A stretch of DNA of 64,000 nucleotides from Mya arenaria (lineage: Eukaryota > Mollusca > Bivalvia > Myida > Myidae): NCBI RefSeq assembly GCF_026914265.1, contig NC_069130.1, forward strand, positions 13,171,886 through 13,235,885, written 5' to 3'. The notes under the pieces were generated by a model that saw nothing but the letters and a program-made list of their open reading frames with translations, was not told where the DNA came from and made no database searches. Position numbers and translations under genes: made by a program. Position 1 is the stretch's first letter. Each line of letters starts with the position of its first letter. Positions 38,701 to 53,700 of this stretch are shown here, one piece after another.

Positions 38701-41700
38701 AAGTTGACATTATAAACACAGGGAAGATACAAGTGGACAGTACACACAGTGACATAATACCAGAGTGACAAATAAACTAGTGACCAAATATACAGGAATT
38801 TCCAGACACGAAACACCTTACACAGATGGAGTTAGTCCACAACAGGGAATACACAGGCGCTGGTCAAAGAGGAGGGCCTGACATGGGTAGACTTGGTTAC
38901 TATGGTAACCAGGCAGGGAGTGACCATCAGGATGAACTGACCGCTGCTGCCAGATTGTACAGACCTGGCAATCAGACGCACTCATCTATGCCTGCTGGAT
39001 TCACTGAAGGTATGGACTTGTGTTTTTCTTCTATCTTAAAGGTCTATCAGTAAAATTTACAAAAATGATGACAAGTTATTAATGCTCAGTATAATTGTGT
39101 GCTGGTGTATTCTCTTTCTTCTTTTTTTATTTTAAATATTATTTTTACATTATTATGACTTCATTTTAATGGAAAATTTTGCATACCAAAATGTTTGCTG
39201 CTACATTTTTGTTTTATTTTCTCCCTCTTTATTTAATTTTCTTAAAAAATGCAATGACTTCAAAATCAAATGATGTGTTCTGGATTATCTTCAAACATAT
39301 ATGTATTTAAATCTATTTCAGTATTTTTTGTCTTTTTCTTCTTTTTACACCAAAAATAAACACCAATATCTATTTTATTGATAAAAATATATTATCTAAT
39401 GAAATATCATGATTACATTAGTGTTTCCCTTTTTCTTAGCATTCATTGTTATTAAATTAATTATAAAATATCAGTGTTCTTCAACATTTTCTACTAATTC
39501 ATATTCTAAAATCTAAAAACAACATCAATTCTTTTACAATCAGTGTTTTAATTTGTTTAAGAAATAAAATTTTCTTCATTTGATCAATTTTGAGAAATTC
39601 CTGTAATATTTTACCTTGTCAAATGAAAATGATGAATTTTGGCATATATTTATTTTCCTGTTTCTGAGAAGAAAAAAACAATTTGTACTTTTCAACATTT
39701 ATACATGATAATTATAATATTGATATAGAGTTCTCTTTATATTTCATATTGCAATATGTTTTTTATTCATTTATTTAACAGAAGGTAGATCAATTTAATT
39801 TCAATTTTGGTTGTACCATTTCATTTTTTTTTATACAATATTCTTATCAAACTTGATCAATGTATTTTCAGGTTGGAGCCTCTATAACCAGTTTGCAAGC
39901 CAGTCCAGCAAAGCCATGTTTCAAAGCACATTCACCCCTGCAGGAGCTAACCTTTCTACTGGTGTCCAGCTCCCATACCACTCTCCCCTGACCCCACCTG
40001 ATGAGGATGACACCACCCTGGGGAGTAGCCATAGTAACCGAAACAGCCTTGATTTTGAAGTTGGTTCCCTTTACAAACAGGAGGCTGCCAAAGTTGACCG
40101 CTACTCTGTCTCGCCTGTGATGGGAACCAGACATCCTTCATCAGTGTCGCAGATTACTCCTCCAAACCAGTCTATGAGTTCTGCTATTTCACCGATAATG
40201 AGAACCAGTCATAATATGAACTCTTCAATCTCCCCTGTGATGGTAACCACTCAGGCACAAAATGGCTCCTTGTCTGATTCGAACAATTACCTCAAACTTG
40301 AGAACAGCTACAATCTACTGGCCAGTGAAATGCGAGACTCTTTAAAATATCAGGAAGAGAAACTTTCTAGGAATTATGAAGCCATGAGATCAAGTTATGA
40401 CAAATCTGAGATGGATTTTAACACTAATCAAAACAGTGACATGAACAATTACACCAACCAGCTGAATATGTACAGTAAGAATTACTCTCCTGAACCCAGT
40501 AAATCACCCGAGGGCTCTGAATGCCAGTTCAACACATCTCCTGACTACGGGCGTGCCAAAGATGAGCTCTCTCTATCTGCCTTTCTGCCCACACACGACT
40601 CTCCTGTAATGCCAAAGTTTCCTCCACAGTTTGGCAATGACTTCCCAAGTCTTGGTGAACACAAGTTGTCCGCATCCAAACATGAGGAGGTGAACCCAAA
40701 AGGCAACAAAGACACAAGCGATAAACCGAAGACAACCAAGGATGGTCGGGAATGTGTTAACTGTGCGGCTACCTCAACACCCCTATGGCGCAGGGACCAG
40801 AATGGACACTTCTTATGTAACGCATGTGGATTGTATGCTAAAATGAATGGAACAAACCGACCTCTGACAAAACCAAAGAAGAAATCAACCACAGGGAAAC
40901 AGTCTGGTATCACCTGCAGTAACTGTTCTTCAACTTCGACAACTCTCTGGCGACGTAACGCAGCTGGACAGACAGTCTGTAATGCCTGTGGCTTATACTA
41001 CAAACTTCACAAAACTGACCGCCCTCTGAAGATGAAGAAAGATGGAATTCAGACCAGAAACAGGAAGATGTCAATGAAAGGCAAGAAGAACAAGAAAATG
41101 AACCTCACAGTCTCTGATGCTGATATCTTCAAGAACAACCTGATTGCAGGTTTCCATCACCAGAACTACAACCAGACCTATCATCCATCTCTCTCCAACT
41201 ACATGAGTCCGATGGACCAGGGGTATGCCAACATGCGAGATGCGGCATACATGAACAGCCAGTACATTCCAAATGCCCATGTTACAACGCCATCAGCAAG
41301 CTCCCCTATCAACCAAAGTATCTACAATTACACTCTCAACAACTTCAGCTCTTCTCTACAGTCCAGTTTTTCCCCGGTGACCAGTATGGGTGGAGCTGCA
41401 ATGTCAGGGTATTCAAATGGACTCATGCAAGGAATGACCTTTCCTTCATCAAATATGCTCAGCTCAGGTTTAGCTTAAGGTTAAAAGGAGTAAAAATGTG
41501 ATAAGATTATAGTTTTGTAAACAATTGAGTGTACAGTCATATGTGATAATCAAATTGTACAAATTCCCAGGCACATAGTTATGCAAATAGAAACTTAAAA
41601 TGTAAAAATAATTATTATTTAAGTGTATTAGAAGATTATTGTGAAAGGAATGACATTTTGAAATATTTATAATTTACTAATTAATATACAAAGTTTTCTG

Positions 41701-44700
41701 TTATGACACTGTAATCATGATTTTTCATAAAAACGCTCCCGTATATTATAAATGAAGGATTCTTTAATGAGAATGTAAATTATGAATCAAATTGACATTC
41801 ATATCACTAACTGATGTGACATGTTCATCTTAGATAAACTTACAATAATGCATGTATTGAACTGAATTAAAAAAATATATTTGTATATAAATGTTATTTG
41901 TATATAAATGATACAGCTATTGATTATTATTATAACATTTTGTTGCATGAAATAATAAATGCCAATGATTAAAGTGCATTGATTTATATATTTGTTAAGA
42001 GTAGATATTTTTTAAATGTTTACTTAGCAAAAAATACAGTTATCAATCAAGACTTTCTTATTTGCATGACATTTTAGAGGCAAATCTAAGTACCGTATCC
42101 CTAGTTCTTTAATGATTATAGATGAAGTGTTTTATGATTCTAAAGGGTTTTATGAAGCTAAGCCATCAGCATATCACATAGACTCTAGAAAAGGAAAATG
42201 GCAAAACTACAACTCATAAAAAAAGCAGAGAAAAAATATTCAAACAAGAGCTGTTATAGTATGTGACGAATGCCCCCAAATGTGACATTGACCTACGAAC
42301 AAGGTCAGTACATGAAAAGTTGATCTTGCCTTTATGTGTCAAATACATATGGCAAGTTATTATAAATTGCCTCTGAACATAAAAAATACCACCCATACTT
42401 GACAACCTACACTGTTATGTCCTTATATTCAGAATTCCCTTGTGAATAAACACTTAGTGTATCTTTCACCTTAGAGGTAGGGACATGGGTCTTGCACACG
42501 ACACGTCGTCTTCGTATGTGGAACACATGTAGCAAGTGATTTTAAAATCTGTCCATACAAGGGAAAGTAACAGCCCGGACACGACAAACTATACTCTATG
42601 TCCTTATATGCAGCACTCCATTGTGAATAAACACTAAGTGTGACCTTGACCTTTGAGGCAGGGACACGGGTCTTGCACGCCACACGTCGTCTTGGTATGT
42701 GGAACACATGTGGCAAGTTATTTTTAAATCTGTCCATAAAAGGGAAAGTTACAGCCCGGACACGACAACCTATACTCTATGTCCTTATATGCAGCACTCC
42801 ATTGTGAATAAACACTATGTGTGACCTTGACCTTTGAGGCAGGGACATGGGTCTTGCACGCGAAACGTCGTCTTGGTATGTGGAACACATGTGGCAAGTT
42901 ATTTTAAGATCTGTCCAAACAAGAGAAAGTAACAGCGCGGACACGACAACCTATACTCTATGTCCTTATATGCAGCACTCCATTGTGAATAAACACTAAG
43001 TGTGACCTTGACCTTTGAGGTAGGGACACGGGTCTTAAACACGACACGTCGTCTTGGTATGTGGAACACATGTGGCAAGTTATCTTAAAATCTGTCCATA
43101 CAAGGGAAAGTTACAGCCTTGACACGACAACCTATACTCTATGTCCTTATATGCAGTACTCCATTATAAATAAACACTAAGTGTGACCTTGACCTTTAAG
43201 GTAGGGACACGGGTCTTGCACACGACACGTCGTCTTGGTATGTGGAACACATGTGGCAAGTTATTTTAAAATCTGTCCATACAAGAGAAAGTTACAGCCC
43301 GGACACGACAAACTATACTCTATGTCCTTATATGCAGCACTCCATTGTGAATAAACACTAAGTGTGACCTTGACCTTTGAGGTAGGGACACAGGTCTTGC
43401 AGGCGACATGTCCTCTTGGTATGTGGAACACATGTGGCAAGTTATTTTAAAATCTGTCCATACAAGGGAAAGTTACAGCCCGGACACGACAACCTATACT
43501 CTATGTCCTTATATGCAGCACTCCATTGTAAATAAACACTAAGTGTGACCTTGACCTTTGAGGCAGGGACACGGGTCTTGCACGCCACACGTCGTCTTGG
43601 TATGTGGAACACATGTAGCAAGTTATTTTAAAATCTGTCCATACAAGAGAAAGTAACATCCCGGACACGACAACCTATACTCTATGCCCTTATATGCAGC
43701 ACTCCATTGTGAATAAACACTAAGTGTGACCTTGACCTTTGAGGTAGGGACACGGGTCTTGCACGTGGCACGTTGTCTTGGTATGTGGAACACATTTGGC
43801 AAGTTATTTTAAAATCTGTCCATTCAAGGGAAAGTTACAGCCCGGACACGACAAACTATACTCTATGTCCTTATATGCAGCACTCCATTGTAAATAAACA
43901 CTAAGTGTGACCTTGACCTTTGAGGTAGGGACACGGGTCTTGCACGCGTCACGTCGTCTTGGTATGTGGAACACATGTGGCAAGTTATTTTAAAATCTGT
44001 CCATACAAAAGAAAGTTACAGCCCGGACACGACAACCTATACTCTATGTCCTTATATGCAGCACTCCATTGTGAATAAACACTAAATGTGACCTTGACCT
44101 TTGAGGTAGGGACACGGGTCTTGCAGGCGACACGTCGTCTTGGTAAGTGGAACACATGTGGCAAGTTATTTTAAGATCTGTCCATACAAGGGAAAGTTAC
44201 AGCCCGGACACGACAACCTATACTCTATGACCTTATATGCAGCACTCCATTGTGAATAAACACTAAGTGTGACCTTGACCTTTGAGGTAGGAAAACGGGT
44301 CTTGCACACGACACGTCGTCTTGGTATGTGGTACACATGTGGCAAGTTATTTTAAAATCTGACCATATAAGAGAAAGTTACAGCCCGGACACAGCAACCT
44401 ATACTCATGTCCTTATATGCAGCACTCCATTGTGAATAAACACTAAGTGTGACCTTGACCTTTGAGGTAGGGACACGAGTCTTGCACGCCACAGGTCGTC
44501 TTGGTATGTGGAACACATGTGGCAAGTTATTTTAAAATCCGTCCATACAAGGGAAAGTTACAGAGCCGGCCGGACGGACGGACAGATGGACAGAAGGTGC
44601 GATTTTAATATGCCCACCTTCGGGGGCATAAAAATTCCAAGCTCCTCAAACTGTAACAAAGCATGGAGACTGAAACATCCCGAGAATTAGGATTAACATG

Positions 44701-47700
44701 GCACTCGAACACAAAACCTCACATAAACACAATGCATGGAGACTAAAACATCCCGAAGAATTACAATATACATGGCACTCGAACACAAAACCTCACATTA
44801 ACACAATGCATGGAGACTAAAACATCCTGAAGAATTACAATATACATGGCACTCGAACACAAAACCTCACATTAATGTAATGCATGGAGACTAAAACATC
44901 CTGAAGAATTACAATATACATGGCACTCGAACACAAAACCTCACATTAACACAATGCATGGAGACTAAAACATCCTGAAGAATTACAATATACATGGCAC
45001 TCGAACACAAAACCTCACATTAACACAATGCATGGAGACTAAAATATCCCGAAGAATTACAATATACATGGCACTCGAACACAAAAAAACTTATAATCAC
45101 TGTAAACTTGGTTTCTGATGACTTAATAAATATTTCAGACAAAATGACTATAAAGCCCACTCAATCATGTCAAATACTTAAAACACATCTAAGATGAAGA
45201 GAGGACAGGTTCTTTTTTTAAATAAACAACCACATGACCAACTAGTTTCAAACTATTCCAAGATTTCATTGAGGCATTCTGATTAAGTTTCATGAAAATT
45301 AGAGCAGATGTATTGCCTCTAGAGTGTTCCCAAGATTTCTGCAAGATATGACCTAATGACCTAGTTTTTGACCCATATGACACACTTTTAAAACGCAGTC
45401 GAATTTAACCCAAGAGAACATTCTGACCATGTTTGAACTTAATCAGACCAATCACCACCATAAAATAGTTTCAGACAAGATTTTTGAAAGATTTGACCTA
45501 GTGGCCTAATTTCACATGTGACCCAGTTTGAATCCTGTCCAAGAGTTCAACAAGGAAAACATTCTGATCCAGTTTCATGAATATTAGACCATAAATATTG
45601 CCTCTAATGTGTTTCAGATTTTTTTTAAAGATTTGACCTAGTGACCTAATTTTTGACCCCATGTGCCCCACTTTTACAAGCGGTCCATATTTCATCAAGG
45701 GGTACATCATGACCAAGTCTGAACATAATCCGACCAATCGTTTCCATTCCGGACAAAATAATTCTAAGATTTGACCTTGTGATCTAATTTTCGATCATAT
45801 TTGACCCAGTTTTAAATTAGTCCAAGATTTCATCAAGGAAAACATTCTGATTAAGTTTTATGAATATTTGACCATGTATAATGCCTCTAGCATGTTCCAA
45901 AGATTTTTCTAAGATTTGACCTACTGACCTAGTTTTTGAACCCATGTGACCCACTTTAAGTGGTCTATATTTCATCAAGGGGTACATCAAGACCAATTTT
46001 GAACATAACTTGACCAATCATTCCCATGATAAGGTTCTGTACAATATTTAAGATTTGAACTAGTGACCTAAGTTTTGATCATATAGTCACAGTTTTATTT
46101 ACGACAAAGAGTTCATCAAGGAAAACATTCTGATTAAGTTTAATGGATATATTTGACCATGTATAATGTCTCTAGTATGTTCCAAAGAATTTTCTAACAT
46201 TTGACCTAGTGACCTGGTTTTTGACCCCAAGTGAGCCACTTTTAAAAAGGGGTCGAGATTAGATCAAGGACCAAGTTTGAACATTTTCTGATCAATGCCT
46301 ACCAAGATATGGTACTGGACGGACGGAAGGACAGACGGACGACAGACAGACAACGCCAAAACAATATCCCCCTCCTGAAATCTTCGATTCGGCAGGGGAT
46401 AATAACTCTGTCTTATTAGACCCAACTTGTCAAGTCAGTATTAAAACTAACATAGAAGATACGATTAGTAATAACACAGAATACCATGTTAATCTTTGAC
46501 CAGCCCAATTGCGTTCATATCCCCGATAATGACATCAACCCCACAATTAATTCCTTATATTTAAACCAATAGTTAATTATTTCATTCAAGAATTGTTAAA
46601 AAATACTTCATTTCATTTAGGATAACCTTTTAGTAATCCTTTCTTACCCATTCTGTAAATAGAACGACCCGACTGTAACCAGAAACATTACATATTTTTC
46701 AAATGACGTCACAATAAGGCGGGAAAAGATCCACCACTTGAAATCTCTTTTAAACGTAAAATTGAAACCCTTTTGGCAAAAATATGTTTAAAATATAATA
46801 ACTTAACACTTTCTAAAATGTTGATGTATATTTTATGGGACCTGCTGACACAATACAAACAATAACAAGATCAATAGTTTTCATGTATATTATTATGCGA
46901 TGAATTGCTATCCGAACATATCCAAAGAGGTTGTGTTCATCAATTGATAACACAATTGCCGGAAGGCAGTTCATTTAAGGTTTTAAAATCTTTGAATATT
47001 CACAAAAAAAATAAACTAGAACTCTTACTTTTTGCCGACTTTGCTAAAGCTTTTGACAGTTTAAACCACAGTGTTATCCTTGTATGCATACAATCATTGA
47101 AGTCAGGACCGTTTTTAGTTTTAAAATGGGTAGCTCTGATCTACAACAATATATGGAATCTGATAATTAATAATGGACATATATCAGTCATTTGGACTAG
47201 AACAAGGTGCTCAGCAGGGTTGCCCACTATCGGCCACATTGTTTATAATTTGCTTACAAACACTATCTAACTATACACTAAACAATGACATAACAGGAAT
47301 AAAAAATAATGGCAAAATGATAAAGCAAACTTTTGTTGCATATGTTTCAACATTTTTCAATAATTGCAACAAAAGTCCTTTGAAACACTGGTGCAAACCC
47401 TTGAATTGTTCTCTAAATGCGCAGGCCTAAACTTGAACACCAATCAATTAATAATTATGTGGATTTCTTTTAAAAATATGAATAAAATAAACCACACAAA
47501 CAAGTAAATGTTATTATCTTCAACATTTCGGCGTAAGGCCTTCATCAGTGGCTATAAACAAAACATCTATTTTGTTTTCCTACCATTACAATTTTTTTTA
47601 AAGAATTTAGAAACATATTAACACAATGGCAACACTGAAAACTGACACTAATGGGAAAAGTAACAGTTATTAAATTGTTTGCTTTATCTAAGCTCTTTTT

Positions 47701-50700
47701 CCATTTACTGTACTAGCTAATCCAACTAAACAAATGATAGATGATACTTAATGTGGGATGGGAAACCAGATGAAATAAAAAAAATATCCATTACCAAAAC
47801 TATGAACAAGATGGACTTTAGCTGACAGATAAAGAATCAGTTTTAAATTCAATTAAAGCATTATGGATAAAAAGATACATGGACCCGTCAAATAATGGAG
47901 ACTGGAATGTGTTCTTTCATAGAACTACTTTTACTAGTATCAGATATTGATTAAACAGTTATAAATTATATTCCACCAGACAGAACTTTCCTAAATGATG
48001 TACTCAGGTCTTGGTTAAAAATAAGAACCACATATTAAGAAGTCAAGTCAAAAACAAACGTAAGTAAAACAATAATTAGGGATAATAAAGTGATAGAACA
48101 AAATTAAACCAAGCCTCAAAAAGTTACAGATAAGATGAAAGAATCAAGGCAGACAAACCAATTTCTATATTCAATACAACAAAACAAAATATCAACCCTT
48201 CATTAGAAACTAAATGGCAACTAACATTACCAAACATAGAAATATCAATTTTAAAAATATTGGTTAGAAAAATATATATAATACAATTATATATTATATG
48301 ATATTGATATGATTCCCACACTCTTAAATGGAATGTATTGAAATTATGATTTTAAATAACTACACTATTGGAGTGTATAGGAAACCATGATAGTATGTTT
48401 GTAAATGGTACTTTTCTCTTTACACAAACATACACTAAAAACAAAAAAAAAGAAAGGGATCGTGTGTGTGCGTGTTTGTGTATTTTGATTTTCAGAATAA
48501 AAATGATACAACATAGACATGTTCTGATTTATACTGTGATAGATATTGTTTGTTATTCAGTAATTATTATATCTAAGTTCAAAATATATGAGAGAATAAA
48601 GCATATCCCATAGATTCTAAGAATTTTTATTTCTGGTTTTCTGTAGGTTTCTACTGCATTAGTTTGTAGTTTAACTTGAGTTATATGTGGGTTTGATTAA
48701 TTTTTCTTTCTTTTGTAATTGTTATTTATTTACAAAATCGGAGGGTGGATTGGAAGCAATTGACAAATAATGGAGATCAACAAAATTTCCCATACATAAA
48801 ATTATTCTGTGTTGAAAGTTTATTGTCTGACATTGTTTTAAAAAAAATGAAGGTGAATTTTCTCAAGCCCATCTGCTTTGGAAAAAGCCCATACTTCTGA
48901 ACCATAATTAAGTATCTGTAGACACTAATAATCTTTTTCATTTAAATTATTAACAGTTATCTATTTTTTGTAAAACAAGGCAAGACAATAAAATACATCT
49001 ATAAACCTTCATTATCAATGTATTACAGGCCCTAATAATTCAATCAAAGATTCAAAAATAAAAGATAATAAAACATTATTTTAATAAAAGACTGTGATTA
49101 TGAAGCAATAAAACAATAATGACATCCTTTTCTTATAATCAATACCACATTATTGTAAGTGTCAACTTTTTAAGCACTTAAATATTATCAGCCCATCAGC
49201 ATTTGTGCAAAGGCAAAAAGAATGTTTTAAATCTAGCCATCTTGGTATAGAAAGGATATGCTAATTAGACATTAATTAATACCTAGGTGGGTCCAATTAA
49301 GGGGGCACACTTTTAAGCAGTGTAGGAAGCAACTAGGATGATACTAAACAGATAAGGCCAATAATTATAGGTGTGAAACTTGGCCCCTGGCTTGATGTCA
49401 GTGATAGTAGTGGCCCCCTAAATAGCAATTGGGTAAACATTGTGGGATGTTGGTAATTATATATTTTAGGGTCCTCATATGCAATTATTGAGGAAACTGG
49501 TGTAGAAATCACAGAGCTGAAACTTGGTATAAAACTTCAGCCTTATCAGTGGTCCTCATCAGATTTTGATCAAACTTGATACCAAACACATCTCTCTAGC
49601 AATACTTGCAAATATATATTACAAACATTGATCATTTCTGATTATAAAATAAGATTATCTTGCTCATGTATATCTGTAAATGAACAGACAATAATTCACA
49701 TGTTATGTTTGACTGCCATAAGTGGAAAAAAATGCATTTATGCTAGAGTTGCATTTAAAAAGTTTAAAACCAGAGATATACTTAACAACAGGAGGACAAA
49801 TAAACAGGATTAGCATTCAACAGTAAAAAGAGGACAATACACACAGGGAAGAAGTACCAGAGTGCCAAAATACCGAAAATTTCCAGACAGGAAGCACATT
49901 TCACATATGGAGTTAGTCCACAACAGGGAATACACAGGAGCTGGTCAAAGAGAAGGGCCTGACATGGGTAGACTTGGTTACTATGGTAACCAGGCAGGGA
50001 ATGACCATCAGGATGAACTGACCAGTGCTGCCAGATTGTACAGACCAGGCAATCAGACACATTTATCTATGCCTGCTGGATACACTGAAGGTATGGACTT
50101 GTGTTTTAAAAATATATATATTTATCTGTTTGATTAATTTACTCAATAAATAATAGGTTATTGACACTCTGAATATGTTTGCTGTTCATTTCTGGTGTTT
50201 TATTTTACCATTTTAAAGGATTGAATTATTTCAAATATATTATTTCAATTGAAAACTTCTGGATACAAAAAGGTTTAGTTATATTTTTCAGTGTTTCTTT
50301 TCTTCAATTTTTTGTTACCCTTTTATAATAATAAAGTAATATACTGATTTCAAAACAAATGATAAATTCTGAAAACTTGTTTTTTGTCTGGTTATTCAAA
50401 ATTTACCATTTAATCTTTGAGAAGAAAATGATTGATTCCAAAATAATCTATGAAAAGGCATGCACTTGAATTTTCTGACTTTATATTGGGTTTTAACCAT
50501 TTAATTTAAGTATTCTTTTAATAAGAATTTAAATCATGCCTTCAGTGAGAAATTTCTGTAATGTTCCTATCATATGTTAGAAATCAAATAAAAATGCTGT
50601 TGTTGGTTTTTGCATATCATTTTTTATGAGTTTATATTCCATTTACTGTAAAAGAAAATCCAACTGCAAAATAACTTGTTATTTTCTATATTGATATTAC

Positions 50701-53700
50701 AACTTTAAAACACCTTATACATGATTTCATATAGGATCATAAATTAAATATAATATCAGAAATAAAAATATAAATTTTGCAATAAAATAAATTCATGTCA
50801 ATGATATCTATATAGATCTCTCTTTTTATATTTCATTTTGAAATTTGCATTACTAACGATTTAAGAGAAGGTTTTCAAATTTTTGTTTGTACAGTTTTCA
50901 ATTCTTAATACAATATTTTTATAATGAATTTTCAGGTTGGAGCCTCTATAACCAGTTTGCAAGCCAGTCCAGCAAAGCCATGTTTCAAAGCGCATTCACC
51001 CCTGCAGGAGTCAACCCTTCTACTGGTGCCCAGCTTCCATACCACTTCCCCCTGACCCCACCTGATAAGGATGACACCACCCCAGGGAGTGGCCATAGTA
51101 ACCGAAACAGCCTTGATTTTGAAGTTGGTGACCTTTTCAAACAGGAGGCTACCAAAGTTGACCGATACTCTGTCTCGCCTGTGATGGGAACCAGACATCC
51201 TTCATCAGTGTCGCAGATTACTCCTCCAAACCAGTCTATGAGTTCTGCTATTTCACCGATAATGAGAACCAGTCATAATATGAACTCTTCAATCTCCCCT
51301 GTGATGGTAACCACTCAGGCACAAAATGGCTCCTTGTCTGATTCGAACAATTACCTCAAACTTGAGAACAGCTACAATCTACTGACCAGTGAAATGCGAG
51401 ACTCTTTAAAATATCAGGAAGAGAAACTATCGAGGGATTATGATGCTATGAGATCAAGCTATGACAAATCTGAGATGGATTTTAACACTAATCAAAACAG
51501 TGACATGAATAATTATGCCAACCAGCTGAATATGTACAGAATGAATCACTCTCCTGAACCCAGTAAATCACCCGAGGGCTCTGAATGCCAGTTCAATTCA
51601 TCTCCAGACTACGGTCGCGCCAAAGATGAGCTCTGTCTATCTGCCTTTCTGCCAACACACGACTCTCCAGTAATGCCGAAATTCCCACCTCATTTTGGCA
51701 ATGACTTCTCAAGTCTAACTGATAACAAACAGATGGAAGAAGCAAACCCACAAGCCAGCAAGGATGTGAGCACTATTCCCAAGGCTACCAAGGATGATCG
51801 TGAGTGTGTTAATTGTGCTGCTACGTCTACTCCACTGTGGCGCAGGGACCCAAACGGACACTTCTTGTGTAATGCATGTGGATTGTATGCTAAAACAAAT
51901 GGATCCAACCGCCCTCTGACAAAAGCAAAGAAGAAATCAACCACAGGGAAACAGTCCGGTATCACCTGCAGTAACTGTTCTTCAACTAAGACAACCCTAT
52001 GGCGACGTAACGCAGCTGGACAGACAGTCTGTAATGCCTGTGGCTTATACTTCAAACTTCATAAAACTGACCGCCCTCTGAAGATGAAGAAAGATGGAAT
52101 TCAGACCCGTAATAGGAAGATGTCAATGAAAGGCAAGAAGAACAAGAAAATGAACCTCACAGTCTCTGATGCCGATATCTTCAAGAACAACCTGATCCCG
52201 AGCTTCCATCACCAGAACTACAACCAGACCTATCATCCATCTCTCTCCAACTACATGAGCCCAATGGAGCAGGGGTATGCTAACATGCGAGATGCAGCAT
52301 ACATGAACAGCCAATACATGCCCAACGCCCATGTTACGACACCATCAGCCAGCTCTCCTATCAATCATAGTCTCTACAATTCCACTCTCAACAACTTCAG
52401 CTCTTCTCTACAATCCAGTTTTTCCCCAGTGACCAGTATGGGTGGAGCTGCAATGACATCGTATTCGAATGGACTCATGCAAGGAATGACCTTTCCTTCA
52501 TCAAATATGCTCCATTCAGCATTAGCTCATAGTTAAAACTAGTGAAAATGTGAATAGAATACAGTATTGTTAATAACTGTACAGTCATATGTGATAATGA
52601 AATTATTCTAATTCCATAGCTATGTAAATTGTGACGTAATATATGAACATATTGTTTATCAAAGGATTATCTAATGAGAATGTAACTAATGAATTAAATT
52701 TACATTTATATCATTGACTGATTTGAAATGTTCATCTTGTCTTGGATAAACTTACAATAATGCATGTATTAAAATGATTTAGAATCTCTTTTCTATTTGT
52801 ATTTAAATTATATATTTATTATTTTTGAATATTCTGTTTAATGAAATAATGAATGACAATGATTAAAGTGCATTGTTTCAAATATTTGTTAAGAAAAAAT
52901 AATTAAATGTTTAACTTGCAATTAAAATTATGTTACCAACCAAGACTTTCTTATTTGCATGGCAATTGAGGGGCATAACTAATAGTTCTTAAGCAGCTAG
53001 ACAACAGCTCATGACCATTCATTTCAATTTACCCGAAATATTCCAGTTCTCCTAGATTCTAATCTAGATGTAGCGTTTGATCATGATGGAACAGCAGATG
53101 TTTTCCCATCAATGTAGTCAGCCCTGAACATCATTTGAACCAATTTACCGAAGTTTATTCAACAAGATTTGTTATTTTTATGTCAAAACTATGCAAACTT
53201 CCCGAACAACCAGCGTACACTTCCTAACCTTTACTCGGTACTCAAGGCGTAAAATGCAATTTTAAACATGTAAACCAAGTTTCGTGATGATATTTTAAAA
53301 GAATTATATACAATGTTAAAGTTTATGCAAGACAATGGGCCGATTGTTCAGAACTTTGTTGAAGTAAACAACATTGTTAATGACACCGTGCCAACTTTCC
53401 ATTCTTTACTCCTCTGGAAGATTAATGGATGTGATCTGCAGTATTTCTTACAAGATTTGGGAAAACTGTTTTAGCAGTACATGTTTTTTATTTAAGTAAA
53501 TTCATATATTTATTTTATGTTTTAAAGTTAACAACAATCATCATATTGTTAACTTTAACCAAGTTCTGAACAATCAGCTTGATGACAATAATTCTGACTA
53601 TGAAACCAAGGGTATAACAATACTGTAACCGTTTTCTACGATATAGACATATACATTGTTCTTGAGTTAGTCTGATTACCTGCATTAATACCAATCAGTA

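Larger units (their letters stand above)
41479..48640. other. Spacer between GATA copies 2 and 3
   Basis: It starts with 3'-UTR blocks shared with the other copies (41834, 42048). Most of it is a repeat-cored element (42240-44640), a 74-bp array, a ~285-bp array and a LINE remnant. Confidence 0.65.
28781..53679 (-). other. SLC2A: Intron 4 of the sugar transporter (24.9 kb) hosting the GATA cluster
   Basis: The borders are GT at 53679-53678 and AG at 28782-28781, on the minus strand. The segment 28781-29960 shows no gene; it contains a run of 17 G at 29813-29829. The rest holds three plus-strand GATA genes, tandem arrays and a dead LINE. Confidence 0.9.

Noticed and set aside
46905-47430. An active LINE reverse transcriptase
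   Set aside because: The frame is broken between motifs and the ADD catalytic site is degraded.
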